Shown: in pieces, positions 33,374 to 42,287 of the stretch | Position numbering within the stretch: position 1 is the first letter of the stretch | How the letters are laid out: every line of letters begins with the position of its first letter | Program-made: the position numbers and the translations under genes | Assembly: GCA_963833505.1 (NCBI GenBank) | Contig: CAWHYG010000005.1 | Coordinates: 186,001 to 250,000 of the forward strand | Reading direction: 5' to 3' | Origin: CAWHYG01 sp963833505 | GTDB lineage: Bacteria > Eisenbacteria > RBG-16-71-46 > CAIMUX01 | DNA length: 64,000 bases | The notes under the pieces: generated by a model | Databases searched by the model: none | What the model saw: the letters and a program-made list of their open reading frames with translations, nothing else | What the model was told of the DNA's origin: nothing

Positions 33374-34435
33374 ATGAGGATGGGTGGCGAGCCGGTTGAA
33401 CCACCGGGAAATGATCTCCGAGAACCGCTTCTGCTCGCCTCCGCCGATCCGCTCGCCCGCCGGTTCCTGGCCGAGAAGCTGGGCCGGGACTATCGCGTCT
33501 TCTGCGGCCGGAGCGGGCGCGAAGCTCTCGCGATCGCCGGCCGGGAACGATTCGCCGTCTTTGTCCTCGACTCGGAGCTTCCCGACGTCACGGGAGACGA
33601 GGCGTGCCGCTCCCTGCGAGAGAACGGTTCGGAGATCCCGATCTTCCTGCTTGGCCGCCCTTCCGATCCCGATGCCGTGCCTCGAGCCTGGCTTCTCGGA
33701 GCCACGGAGACCATTCCGCAGCCTTCCGGCCTCGGCGAGATCGCCGAGTCGATTCTTCGATCCAGCCGGGCGCGCGTCGCTGCACGGTCTCGACGGCCGT
33801 CGCCGGCAGGTTGGATCCTGGGAAGGTCACGTTCCGGCCGGAAGGGCGGCTCGACCCATACACCGGCTGACGCCGCAGCAGCCGGCTTCGAAACGCTGCT
33901 CCACTTTGCGAAATCTCGGGCGGTCCCGCGACCTCGTTTCCTGGACCGCTGCGCGGAAGCGCTCCGATGCGGAGGAGCCTACGGCACCCCGTTGGCCGTG
34001 ATCCGGCTTTCCTGGAGCCGGCCGGCCGACCTCGGCGATGACAACGGAAGCAGCCTTCCCGCGCCGGAGGCCGCTTTATCAGAGGAGCTCGATCGAATCA
34101 CCCGGCCCCAGGACTTCTACACGTTGCTCGCTCCGTTCGAGATGGCCATCCTGCTCAATCTCGAGGACGAGCCCGGCGCGACGTCGTTTCTGCGTGGTTT
34201 GCGAAGACGCCTGTTGAGCGCTCAGAACGAGGGGCGGGGGATTCTCCGTGGCCCCGCTCCGGTCTCTTTCGTTGTCGTCGGAACCGGATCCGCCGGGGAC
34301 CTCACCGTCGACCGCCTTCTCGCCGACGCGGCGCTGAACCCGCGGGACCTGTTCACGGACCCGGTCTTTTCCGGAATCTGGGACGGGTCCGCCGGGCGTT
34401 CCGAGGATCGGATCGCGCGCCGCAAACAGGCGTGA
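33374..34435 (+). CDS. Receiver domain fused to a degenerate GGDEF-like domain
   Basis: A 353-residue cytoplasmic protein starting at ATG 33374 after GGAGGAGG. Residues 20-140 are a receiver (ADPLARRFLAEKL, phospho-acceptor in VLDSELPD, late switch region partly lost). A variable linker follows. Residues 190-310 follow the GGDEF-domain pattern (RPRFLDRCAEALRCGGAYGTPLAVIRL...RPQDFYTLLAPFEMAILL), but the GGDEF active-site turn is replaced by LLAPFEMA. It therefore should not make c-di-GMP and may bind a nucleotide or protein. It diverges from the metallopeptidase gene. Confidence 0.75.
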   Translation: MRMGGEPVEPPGNDLREPLLLASADPLARRFLAEKLGRDYRVFCGRSGREALAIAGRERFAVFVLDSELPDVTGDEACRSLRENGSEIPIFLLGRPSDPDAVPRAWLLGATETIPQPSGLGEIAESILRSSRARVAARSRRPSPAGWILGRSRSGRKGGSTHTPADAAAAGFETLLHFAKSRAVPRPRFLDRCAEALRCGGAYGTPLAVIRLSWSRPADLGDDNGSSLPAPEAALSEELDRITRPQDFYTLLAPFEMAILLNLEDEPGATSFLRGLRRRLLSAQNEGRGILRGPAPVSFVVVGTGSAGDLTVDRLLADAALNPRDLFTDPVFSGIWDGSAGRSEDRIARRKQA

Positions 34436-34475
34436 AGCGGAAGCGGGGAAGATCACCGAGCTGGATGACATCCTG

Positions 34476-34481
34476 TATACT
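34476..34481 (+). promoter_or_regulatory. -10 element (TATACT) placed for a leaderless ydcF transcript
   Basis: TATACT ends 5 bases before ATG 34487 and no ribosome site precedes that ATG. Transcription would begin at or next to the start codon. The -35 region is poor. Confidence 0.45.
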
Positions 34482-34486
34482 GGGCC

Positions 34487-35305
34487 ATGGATCTCCTCCG
34501 GCGAAGGTTCCAGCGAGCGAGAGATCCTGGACTCCGGCGGGCATCCGCGCGCCGAAGCTTCCGGCGCGTCGCCGGTTCCGGAAACCGGCTCGCCCGTGGC
34601 CACAGATCGGAGGCCGCCCAGGTGCCAGGTTCCAGATCGAGCCGCCGCCGTTTCGGCCGCGCCCGCCGCGGGCGGCTCACGGCGCTTCTGGTCCTGATCG
34701 GGATCGCCGTCGTCCTCATCGTCCTTTGGAAATCGGCGCCCTGTCTGCTCGAGGGCTACGCCCGCTGGCTCGTGGTGCAGGATCCGGTGGTGAAGAGCGA
34801 CGCCCTGGTCGTCCTGTCCGGCGGGGACGGCGAGCGCCTCTTCGCTGCCATCGAGCTGTACAAACAGGGCAAAGCCGGGTCCATGCTCGTCGTCGGGCCT
34901 GACGTCCCCCTGCTCAAGATCTACACGGGAGAGGACTCGCTGACCCAGGGCGAAGCCAAGAGGAGAATCGCGATCCGCCGGGGGATACCGCCGGAATCCA
35001 TCTTCCTGTCCCTGGGGGCCACCAGCACCTGGGATGAAGCCCGAACGGCCCTCAAGGAATGTCACGCGCGCGGGTGGAATTCGATCGTCATCGTGACCGA
35101 TCCATTTCACACCCGCCGTGCCCGCGCCACCTTCCGCAAGGTGTTTCACGACTCTTCGGTCGCCGTCCGGACCTATCATCTGCCGATCGGTCGATCGAGC
35201 CAGAATCCAGTCGGATGGTGGGACCGCGAGTCCGACGCGCTCTCCGTGATCACCGAGACGATCAAGATGGGCTTCTACATCCACGCCCATCACGTCTGGC
35301 CGTGA
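34487..35305 (+). CDS. YdcF/SanA-family membrane-anchored protein (DUF218)
   Basis: A 272-residue protein. A basic N-terminus of about 60 residues precedes one membrane helix (LTALLVLIGIAVVLIVLW), and the DUF218 domain lies outside. Family signatures are DALVVLSGGDGERLFAAIELY, the GIPPESIFLSLGATSTWDEARTA block and VTDPFHTRRARATF. Members are linked to envelope biogenesis, but the reaction is unknown. The Arg-rich start is unusually long; no ribosome site precedes ATG 34487, and the promoter position fits a leaderless mRNA. Confidence 0.87.
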   Translation: MDLLRRRFQRARDPGLRRASARRSFRRVAGSGNRLARGHRSEAAQVPGSRSSRRRFGRARRGRLTALLVLIGIAVVLIVLWKSAPCLLEGYARWLVVQDPVVKSDALVVLSGGDGERLFAAIELYKQGKAGSMLVVGPDVPLLKIYTGEDSLTQGEAKRRIAIRRGIPPESIFLSLGATSTWDEARTALKECHARGWNSIVIVTDPFHTRRARATFRKVFHDSSVAVRTYHLPIGRSSQNPVGWWDRESDALSVITETIKMGFYIHAHHVWP

Positions 35306-35326
35306 GCAGAACGCGGCCCGTGGCCT

Positions 35327-35358
35327 GATCCGGCGTCGAGCCGCGCGCGGCCCGGATC
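35327..35358. terminator. Possible hairpin between convergent genes
   Basis: GATCCGG (35327-35333) pairs with CCGGATC (35352-35358), followed by GGTTGTTGG. No proper T-run is present, so this is tentative. Confidence 0.3.
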
Positions 35359-35430
35359 CGGTTGTTGGAGAGCCGGAGGCGCATCGGATGCCCCCGCTGC
35401 GCTTCCCACGACTCCGGCATTCGCATCACG

Positions 35431-38172
35431 CTATCGCTTGTCTCGAGGAGCCGGAGAAGATCGAGCCTTCGGCCGTGCGTTGGCCCGCGCCTTCCCTGAA
35501 GATCCCGCCTTCGCCTGTGTCTTGGCTCGCGCCCTTACCGAAACTCCCGCCTTCGTCCGAGCCGGAGCCTTCGCCCCGGCCGGCGGCGGCGTCTCCGGCT
35601 CGGGCATGACCTTGGCCCGAACCGTCTCCACGGTTTCCTTCAGGCGCCGGGTCTCGTCCCTTAGCTTTTCCATTTCTTCCCGAAGCCGGTCCACGTCCTC
35701 GCCGGGCCGGAGCTGCGCGGCGATTTCATCGGCGGCCTTGAAGCATGATTCGCGCAGGCTGAGCCGGGAGGTCGTCTCTCCCTTCCGCCGGAGAGCGGCG
35801 ATGCCGGAAGGATCGCCCAGCTTGACCAGGGCTCCGGGCAGTCTCGCCGCGATCAGGTACTCCGGATCGTCGAGGATCGGAATCAGCTCTTCGGCCAGCC
35901 TTCTGGCCAGGATGGGACGGGCCGCGCCGATCTCGCCCAGCCCGCGAAGCGCCGTTGATCGGAGACCCCAGTAGCGGGACCGGTCGCGCGCGACCGCGAG
36001 AAGATCCTCGATCGCGCCTTCATCGCGGGCCGCCACCAGACCTTCCACCACCCCGGTCGCGATGATGTCATGCCAGTCGCGGCGCTGGAGTGTCTCCTGG
36101 AGCTGCTCCCGAAGCTCCTTCGATGCCTCGGCCCCGCCGGCGCGGCCCAGGGACCACTCCGCGGCCATCTGCACGAAATAGCTCGGGTCGCCGTCGCGCA
36201 CGATCCGCCGGAGAGCGCCGGCCGCCTGGGGATCGCGCCAGCTTCCGAGAGCGGTGACCACGGCCCGCCGCGCTTTGGGATTGGGCAAGGAGACCGCGCC
36301 GAGAAGCTCGGCCAGGGCATTCGGAGTGTGGATGCGCGAGAGAGCCCTGGCCGCCTCACACTGAACGCCCCAGAAGGGATCCTCGCGCAGCACACGGCCA
36401 ATCACGGCGACGGCGCTCGGGCCCGCGTCTTCCGCGAGCTGGCGCACGACGTCGACCCGGGCCGGAATCCGATCGTCGCGATGCCGTCCGATCACCGCGG
36501 CTTCCAGCCATTCCCGGGATCGCCTCAACCGGGTCTCCCGGAGAATCGCGCCCTCCGGATCGAGCAGCACCCACACCGGCTTCTCGGCCAAAGGCAGGTA
36601 GAAAGTCTGCTGCTCGCGGTCCATTTCGAAGGTCGCTTCCACGTTTCCGTCCGCGCGCCGCGCTTCGAGGCGCAGAGGCAGGTGGAAGATGGGCGTGCCG
36701 CCCTCGCGCTTCTGGACCTGCTTGATCGCGAGCTTGACCCACTTGTTCTGCTCGTCCCAGGAAACCTCCCCTTCCAGCTCGGGATGGCCGGGAGAGAAGA
36801 TCCATTGATCGAAGAATCCCGCGAGGCTCTTGCCCGAGGCGTCCTCGAATGCCCGCTCGAGGTCGAGCGTCTCGACCGGACCGGGAGCATGACGCCGGAG
36901 GTAAAGCCGCATCGACTTCCAGAACAGGTCGTCTCCCAGCCGGCGGCGGAGCATGTGCAGGACCCAGGCACCCTTCGGATAAAGGTGCATGTCGAACATC
37001 TCGAAGGGATGGCCGTACTTCGCGGTCGCGATCGGCCGCCGGTAGGGCTCGGACATGTAGGCGGCGGCGTTCCCGATCATTTCGTAGTCGAATTCCTCGC
37101 GGCCCTTGTCCCATTCCTTCCAGAGGGCTTCGAAGTAGGTCGCGAACCCCTCGTTCAGCCAGGCGTGCGCCCAGCTCTTGCAGGTGACGAGATCGCCGAA
37201 CCACTGATGCGCCAGCTCGTGCGCGACCAGCTCATCGCTGGAGAAATCCAGCGCGGCCCGTTCATCATGCAGGGTGGTTTCGGTCTGCGTGGTGGCCGAG
37301 GTGTTCTCCATGCCGCCGAAGTGAAAATGACGGACGGTCACCTGGGAGTACTTCTCGTACGGATACGGACATTCCAGCTTGCGGGAAAAGAACTCGATCA
37401 TGTCCGGCGTGCGTCCGAAGGAACGCCGTCCCTCCTCTTCCCGTCCCGGCTCGACGTAATACTCCACCGGAATCTGGTTCCAGCCGTCGGCGATCCGGTT
37501 GAACACGCCCACGACCAGGGAGATCAGGTAGGAGACGTGCGGGATCGACTCGCGGAAGTGCCAGGTCTTCAGGCCGCCCGCTTCCTTGACCTCGAGAAGC
37601 GCGCCGTTCGAAACGACCGTGAATTCGGCCGGGACAGTCGCAAGGAGCTCGGTCGTCATCCGTTCGTGCGGAGCGTCATGGCAGGGAATCCAGTGGCGCG
37701 CGCCTTCATCTTCCCCCTGGCTCCAAAGCTGCCAGGTCGCATGCGGCTCGGCCTCGTTCGGCCCCTGGAAGTAAAGTCCGTCGATCGGATCCTCCACTCG
37801 ATAGGAGATGACCAGGTCGACCGGCCCGGTCACCGGTTCGAGAAAACGGACGGTCAGCTTTCGATTGTGAAAGGTATAGGGCAGGTCGCGGCCGGCGCCG
37901 TCCCGCACCGAACGGATCTGGAGATCCCAGGCGTCCAGGACGATGGAATCGAACGGCCCGTAGGACGGCACGAGCCGCTGCCGGCAAGTCGCTTCGACGG
38001 CGCGGGCGGGAAAATCCACCTCGAGGTCCAGCCGGAGATGCTCGACGTCGCAGGTGCGGTCTGGCTCGTACTTGGGCGGCTCGTCCTTTCGCGTCCACTT
38101 TCCGGGAGCGTAAAGACCCCGGCGGCAGATGAGCTGATCCCGGAAGCTGGAGAATGCACCTCCCCGATCCAT
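35431..38172 (-). CDS. M1 aminopeptidase N-like enzyme with HEAT repeats and basic tail
   Basis: A 913-residue metallopeptidase with the complete M1 active site: GGMENTSATT exopeptidase motif, HELAHQWFGD and the downstream NEGFATYFE glutamate. ATG 38172 follows GGGGAGG; there is no signal peptide, so it is probably cytoplasmic. After residue 560 it carries HEAT-type helical repeats (ALSRIHTPNALAELLGAV; ALGSWRDPQAAGALRRIV; LGDPSGIAALRR). A coiled coil follows (DVDRLREEMEKLRDETRRL), and the Lys/Ala/Arg-rich tail of about 60 residues could bind nucleic acid or the ribosome. Function is removal of N-terminal residues from peptides; the tail is unusual. Confidence 0.93.
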   Translation of the reverse strand: MDRGGAFSSFRDQLICRRGLYAPGKWTRKDEPPKYEPDRTCDVEHLRLDLEVDFPARAVEATCRQRLVPSYGPFDSIVLDAWDLQIRSVRDGAGRDLPYTFHNRKLTVRFLEPVTGPVDLVISYRVEDPIDGLYFQGPNEAEPHATWQLWSQGEDEGARHWIPCHDAPHERMTTELLATVPAEFTVVSNGALLEVKEAGGLKTWHFRESIPHVSYLISLVVGVFNRIADGWNQIPVEYYVEPGREEEGRRSFGRTPDMIEFFSRKLECPYPYEKYSQVTVRHFHFGGMENTSATTQTETTLHDERAALDFSSDELVAHELAHQWFGDLVTCKSWAHAWLNEGFATYFEALWKEWDKGREEFDYEMIGNAAAYMSEPYRRPIATAKYGHPFEMFDMHLYPKGAWVLHMLRRRLGDDLFWKSMRLYLRRHAPGPVETLDLERAFEDASGKSLAGFFDQWIFSPGHPELEGEVSWDEQNKWVKLAIKQVQKREGGTPIFHLPLRLEARRADGNVEATFEMDREQQTFYLPLAEKPVWVLLDPEGAILRETRLRRSREWLEAAVIGRHRDDRIPARVDVVRQLAEDAGPSAVAVIGRVLREDPFWGVQCEAARALSRIHTPNALAELLGAVSLPNPKARRAVVTALGSWRDPQAAGALRRIVRDGDPSYFVQMAAEWSLGRAGGAEASKELREQLQETLQRRDWHDIIATGVVEGLVAARDEGAIEDLLAVARDRSRYWGLRSTALRGLGEIGAARPILARRLAEELIPILDDPEYLIAARLPGALVKLGDPSGIAALRRKGETTSRLSLRESCFKAADEIAAQLRPGEDVDRLREEMEKLRDETRRLKETVETVRAKVMPEPETPPPAGAKAPARTKAGVSVRARAKTQAKAGSSGKARANARPKARSSPAPRDKR

Positions 38173-38298
38173 GTCAAGAACCTCCCCGATGGATGTTGTT
38201 GTCGGGCGGCGCTCCAGAGCGGACGGCACGGTCATCCCCCTCGCGCCACGGTTGCACATTCTGCACGAAGACGCAGACGCTGTCCAGTAAGGGCCGAT

Positions 38299-39336
38299 TC
38301 ACTCCACCGCGGCGTCGACGAGCACGACCGCGAGGACTCCGCCGGCCAACCCCAGGGCGGAAGCCCACCAGCTCTTCGCCGGCGCGCGGGCCGCCGGTCC
38401 GGTCCCGCCGTCATACCCGTGCAGCAACGGCACGGCGGTGCCGGCGGCCGTTCCGATCAGGGCGCCGGCCGTGACGTCGCTGGGGAAGTGCAGCCCTGCT
38501 TCGACGCGCATCAACGACGTGGTGGCGGCCAGCGCGCCCCCGACGAAACCGACGACGGCCTGCTCCTTCCATCCCGCGTCCGGATGCGATCGGAGGTGAT
38601 CGACGACCGCGAACGCAGCGGCGCAGAAAGCGTGACTCGCGTGGGCCGAGGGAAAGGAGTCGAACGGGCTCTCGCCCAGCTGCGCCGGCGTTCTTTCCGA
38701 GACGGGCAGGTAGAGGAACGGCCGGGGCCGGGAAACTGCGGACTTGAGCGTCAGGGTCGCGCCTTCGGCCAGAAGAGACGCTTCGAGATACGGCACCAAC
38801 CTTCGTACTGGAGCGTCCAGGCGCTCTCCGGAAGACGCCGACAAACAGCTCAGCGCGAAAGGGTAGGCGATGGCGGCGCTCACGGCGACGTCGCTCGCTG
38901 CGGCCGCGTGCGCGTGCCGCTCTCCCACCGCGTGGCGATCGAGCGCAAGCAGGATCCCGGATCGGTCGAGCCCGGCGAGCGGAACGAGTCGCCCGTGGGT
39001 CGGGAGGGCCTCTCCGAGAATGATCAGCCCGCCGCCCGCTCCGAGGAGCGGCAGATCCGTGCGGAGGGAAAGCTTCGGATCGCGAGGGTGGCTGTCCGGC
39101 AGTCCGGGCTCCTCCGGAAGTCGCGCGCTGGCCGTGGAGGCGCTCTCCGGGATTTCCGCGGTGGCTGGGGCCGGCCTCGCTCCCGAGGCGGCGACATCGG
39201 CGTGGGCACCGGCCATTCCGAAGACCGAGAAAGGCCCTGCGCACTGAACGATGAAGAGAAAAGCCGTCGCGCCTGACGCGCTCCAAGGACGGCGGTTGAC
39301 AGGCCGAAACCTGAATGATGCGGGCGACGGTGTCAT
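38299..39336 (-). CDS. PAP2-superfamily membrane phosphatase
   Basis: A 345-residue protein with an N-terminal signal-like helix and the three PAP2 motifs: KSAVSRPRP, PSAHASHAF and MRVEAGLHFPSD. In PSAHAS the usual glycine of PSGH is Ala. Several hydrophobic helices surround the motifs. Enzymes of this class remove phosphate from undecaprenyl diphosphate, phosphatidic acid or similar lipids. ATG 39336 is the preferred start because the residues upstream of it look random; the ribosome site is weak. Confidence 0.87.
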   Translation of the reverse strand: MTPSPASFRFRPVNRRPWSASGATAFLFIVQCAGPFSVFGMAGAHADVAASGARPAPATAEIPESASTASARLPEEPGLPDSHPRDPKLSLRTDLPLLGAGGGLIILGEALPTHGRLVPLAGLDRSGILLALDRHAVGERHAHAAAASDVAVSAAIAYPFALSCLSASSGERLDAPVRRLVPYLEASLLAEGATLTLKSAVSRPRPFLYLPVSERTPAQLGESPFDSFPSAHASHAFCAAAFAVVDHLRSHPDAGWKEQAVVGFVGGALAATTSLMRVEAGLHFPSDVTAGALIGTAAGTAVPLLHGYDGGTGPAARAPAKSWWASALGLAGGVLAVVLVDAAVE

Positions 39337-39405
39337 CCCGGAAACGATCTCCGATGTACACTCGGAAGGCAAGGCGGACAGTTCCGGCTGAGCTAGCGGT
39401 GCGGG

Positions 39406-39499
39406 TCGAGTGACGGATCTTGCGGCCGGAGGTGAGGCGCCGAGCGGGGCAGTCGAATGATGGATCACGGCCGGAGGTGAAACGCGAAGTCGGCAACGC
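39406..39499. repeat. Degenerate direct repeat, period about 47 bp
   Basis: Two units begin TCGAGTGACGGATC (39406) and TCGAATGATGGATC (39453) and share CGGCCGGAGGTGA. They lie in the divergent gap between the PAP2 and DinB-like genes. Confidence 0.55.
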
Positions 39500-39551
39500 C
39501 GGCGGATCGGCACGGATCGGAGAGTGACGGTTCATGGAAGGAGGATCGAGC

Positions 39552-40037
39552 ATGGATTCCACACGGGAACTCCGCAAACGACTGGATGAGCTTCTCGACG
39601 GCGGCGAGGCGCACGTCAGCTTCGAAAGGGCCACGGCTTCGTTCCCCGAGGACATGCGGGGCAAGCGTCCGGCCGCCGGGTTGCACAGCGGTTGGGAGCT
39701 CCTCGAGCACCTCAGGATCGCCCAGTAGGACATCCTTGAATTCAGCCGGAATCCCAAGCACAAGTCGCCGGCGTGGCCGGACGGTTACTGGCCCGACGGC
39801 CTGGAGCCGCCCGACGCGCATGCCTGGGACAAGAGCGTGGCGGCCTTCCGAAGCGACCTCAAGGCCATGCGCGAGCTGGTGGCGGATCCCGCCTCGGACC
39901 TCTTCACCATCTTCGCCCACGGCACCGGGCAGAACCTGCTTCGGGAGGCGCTGCTCATGGCGGATCACAACGCGTATCACCTCGGCCAGATGGTGGACCT
40001 GAGGAAGGTCCTCAACGTCTGGTCGCCGGAGGGATGA
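39552..40037 (+). pseudogene. DinB-like four-helix protein with an in-frame TAG
   Basis: The reading from ATG 39552 (GGAGGATCGAGC before it) is a normal DinB/DUF1569-type protein of 161 residues except for TAG at 39726-39728. Before it: LHSGWELLEHLRIAQ. After it: DILEFSRNPKHKSPAWPDGYWP, then LLREALLMADHNAYHLGQ with the conserved histidines of the metal site. Homologous sequences have Trp at the stop position (IAQWDILEF pattern), so TGG to TAG is a one-base change. Thiol- or metal-dependent transferase activity is typical of the superfamily. It lies 3 bp before the SDR gene, probably one transcript. Confidence 0.82.
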
Positions 40038-40040
40038 GCC

Positions 40041-40745
40041 ATGGAGATTGCAGGCACGAGAGCACTGGTGACCGGCGGGAGCGACGGGATCGGGTACGCC
40101 ATCGCGGAGGCTCTGATCGCCAAGGGAGCCAAGGTCGCGATCATGGCGCGGGACGAGGCGCAGCTCTCCCGGGCCGCGAAGAAGCTTGGAGCCCGCGCCG
40201 TTCGCGGCGACGTGAGTGTCGAGGCGGACGCCGTGCGGGCGGTTCGCGAGACGGTCGAGGCGTTCGGGGGGATCGATCTCCTGGTGAACAACGCTGGAAT
40301 CGGCCGATTCTCGTCCCTGGCTGACACCGAGCTCGAGGCGTTCAACCGGATCTTCGCCGTGAATGTCGTGGGCGCGATGCTGATGGCGCGCGAGGCGGCG
40401 CGCCATTTCATCCGCCAGAAGAAGGGGCACCTCATCAACATCTCCTCGACGGCGGGACTCCGCGGCTCCTCCGGCGGCACCGCCTATTCGGGCTCGAAGT
40501 TCGCTCTCAGAGGGATGACGGAATGCTGGCGGGACGAGCTTCGCCGCCACAACGTCCGCGTGATGCTCGTCTCGCCCAGCGAGGTGCAGACGAGCTTCGC
40601 GATGAAGGCCGGTTCGCCGCCGCACCAGGACTCTCCAAAGAAGCTCCGCGGAAAGGAGATCGCCGACGCAATCGTCGGCGCGCTCGAGATGGACGATCGG
40701 GGGTTCATTCCGGAACTGGCGGTCTGGGCGACGAACCCGTTCTGA
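40041..40745 (+). CDS. Short-chain dehydrogenase/reductase
   Basis: A 234-residue classical SDR. It shows the NAD(P) glycine motif TGGSDGIG, NNAG, catalytic Ser in NISSTAG and YxxxK in YSGSK. The tail (FIPELAVWATNPF) resembles ketoacyl-ACP-reductase-like proteins of unknown substrate. ATG 40041 is 3 bp after the DinB-like gene, and GGAGGG lies in that gene's end. The pair may form one operon. Confidence 0.93.
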   Translation: MEIAGTRALVTGGSDGIGYAIAEALIAKGAKVAIMARDEAQLSRAAKKLGARAVRGDVSVEADAVRAVRETVEAFGGIDLLVNNAGIGRFSSLADTELEAFNRIFAVNVVGAMLMAREAARHFIRQKKGHLINISSTAGLRGSSGGTAYSGSKFALRGMTECWRDELRRHNVRVMLVSPSEVQTSFAMKAGSPPHQDSPKKLRGKEIADAIVGALEMDDRGFIPELAVWATNPF

Positions 40746-40849
40746 GCGGCAGGATGGCCGTGCGGCACTTGTGCATGAATCTGATGCATAATAGAATCAA
40801 AGTGAATGGATTACGGCGGCACAAGAGTTCCCACACCGACGAGGAAAAC

Positions 40850-42043
40850 ATGAACCACCGGTCTTTCCCTGGCGCGGGTTCACGGGCCCGGATCTCCCTG
40901 TTCCGGGCTTTGATCGCGGGATTTTTCTTCCTCGGCCGGCCGGCGGCCGCGGCCGCTCAGGCGAACTCGGTTCCGCCCCTGAGCCACGTCATCGTGATCA
41001 TGATGGAGAATCAAGCGTACGTGAACATGAAGACCCTGCCTTACATCTCGACCCTGATCTCCGCTTATTCGTCCTTTGCCGACTCCTACGCCATCACCCA
41101 TCCCTCGCAGCCGAACTATCTCGCCATCTGGTCAGGCAGCACCCAGAAGATCACGGACGACACCTGTCCCGCGCCCGGTTCACCGTTCTCCACTCCCAAT
41201 CTGGGACAGGCCTGCGAGGCCGCCGGCCTCACCTGGAGGGCTTACTGCGAGGGCCTGCCCTCCGACGGATACACCGGCTGCTCCGCCGACGGTGGCCTCT
41301 ACATGCGCAAGCATGCCCCCTGGACCGATTTCGGCAATCTCAACCACAACAACGAACGTCCCTACTCCGACCTGGCCACGGATCTTGCCAACGGCACCCT
41401 GCCGAACCTCGCCTTCGTGATTCCGAACATGTGCGATGACATGCACGACTGCGCTCCCTCCGTCGGCGACACCTGGCTCTCCAAGAACGTGCCCTCGATG
41501 CTGGCGGGGCTCGGCCCCAACGGCCTCCTCGTCCTCACCTGGGACGAGGATGACGACGCCCACGGCAACAACATCCTGACCGTGTTCGCCGGCCCGCTGG
41601 TCAGGAGCGGCTACATCTCCACCACGGTCATCAACCACTACACGGTGCTGCGCACGATCGGCGACGGGCTCTCCCTGGCCCCGATCGGCCTGGCCTCCGG
41701 CCAGAACCCCATCCTCGATGTCTGGCGGGGCATTTCGGGCGCGGGCACCATCCCGGCGACTCGCGCGTGGCTCGGAGCAGTCACCCCCAATCCATCCGGC
41801 GGATCCTTTGCCGCCCTTCTCTCCCTTCCGCTCGGACGGCAGGTCGAGGCGGCGATCTTCGACGCCGGGGGCCGCGAGGTCGTGCCCGCGATCCGTGAAC
41901 CAGGGCCTTCCGGCTCCGTCCTCCGCTGGGACGGGCGCGGCACGGACGGACGGCGCGTGCCCGGCGGCCTCTACTTCCTGCGGGTGCGCGTGGGCACCGA
42001 GTCAGAGGAGCGCAAGCTGATCCTGCTGGGGGAGGCCCGCTAG
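40850..42043 (+). CDS. Secreted phosphoesterase-family enzyme with FlgD-like tail
   Basis: A 397-residue exported protein. ATG 40850 follows GAGGAAAA, and the signal peptide ends AAAAQA. The phosphoesterase (acid phosphatase/phospholipase C-like, PF04185-type) pattern is VIVIMMENQAYVNM, ITHPSQPNYLAIWSGS, FVIPNMCDDMHD and VLTWDEDDD, which supply metal ligands. The C-terminal 90 residues are a FlgD/T9SS-like beta sandwich (GAVTPNPSGGSFAAL...GLYFLRVRVG). Its TAG stop codon lies in the left inverted repeat of the adjacent MITE-like element. Confidence 0.9.
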   Translation: MNHRSFPGAGSRARISLFRALIAGFFFLGRPAAAAAQANSVPPLSHVIVIMMENQAYVNMKTLPYISTLISAYSSFADSYAITHPSQPNYLAIWSGSTQKITDDTCPAPGSPFSTPNLGQACEAAGLTWRAYCEGLPSDGYTGCSADGGLYMRKHAPWTDFGNLNHNNERPYSDLATDLANGTLPNLAFVIPNMCDDMHDCAPSVGDTWLSKNVPSMLAGLGPNGLLVLTWDEDDDAHGNNILTVFAGPLVRSGYISTTVINHYTVLRTIGDGLSLAPIGLASGQNPILDVWRGISGAGTIPATRAWLGAVTPNPSGGSFAALLSLPLGRQVEAAIFDAGGREVVPAIREPGPSGSVLRWDGRGTDGRRVPGGLYFLRVRVGTESEERKLILLGEAR

Positions 42044-42225
42044 CCCGCATTATTCATGAACCCCCTGCTGCGGCAGCGGATCTGCCCGCCATGACTGCGT
42101 TGCGCTTGCCCTCACTCCTCGACATACTGCCGGGAGTATGCCTGCGTCATTCGGGCTGCGCGCGCCTTGTCCTGACGGGCATCTCCGGTGCCTCGCGACG
42201 GGCGATCCTGAATAATGCGGGCTAG
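42040..42225. mobile_element. Candidate MITE: 186-bp segment with near-perfect terminal inverted repeats
   Basis: CTAGCCCGCATTATTCA (42040-42056) is exactly reverse-complemented at 42209-42225. With one mismatch the arms extend to 20 bases. TA dinucleotides at both tips fit a TA target duplication of the IS630/mariner kind. An internal hairpin CATACT-GCCGGG-AGTATG is at 42123-42140. No gene is inside. Confidence 0.65.
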
Positions 42226-42287
42226 GGCGGATTCCGGGGCCGATCCAGCAGAGGCGGCAACCGCGGCGATTCCGGACGCGGGACCTA

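Noticed and set aside
36070..39276. 1068-codon open frame on the plus strand
   Set aside because: Antisense to the M1 aminopeptidase and PAP2 genes, whose motifs are clear; composition is Arg/Gly/Ala-rich without protein-like structure.
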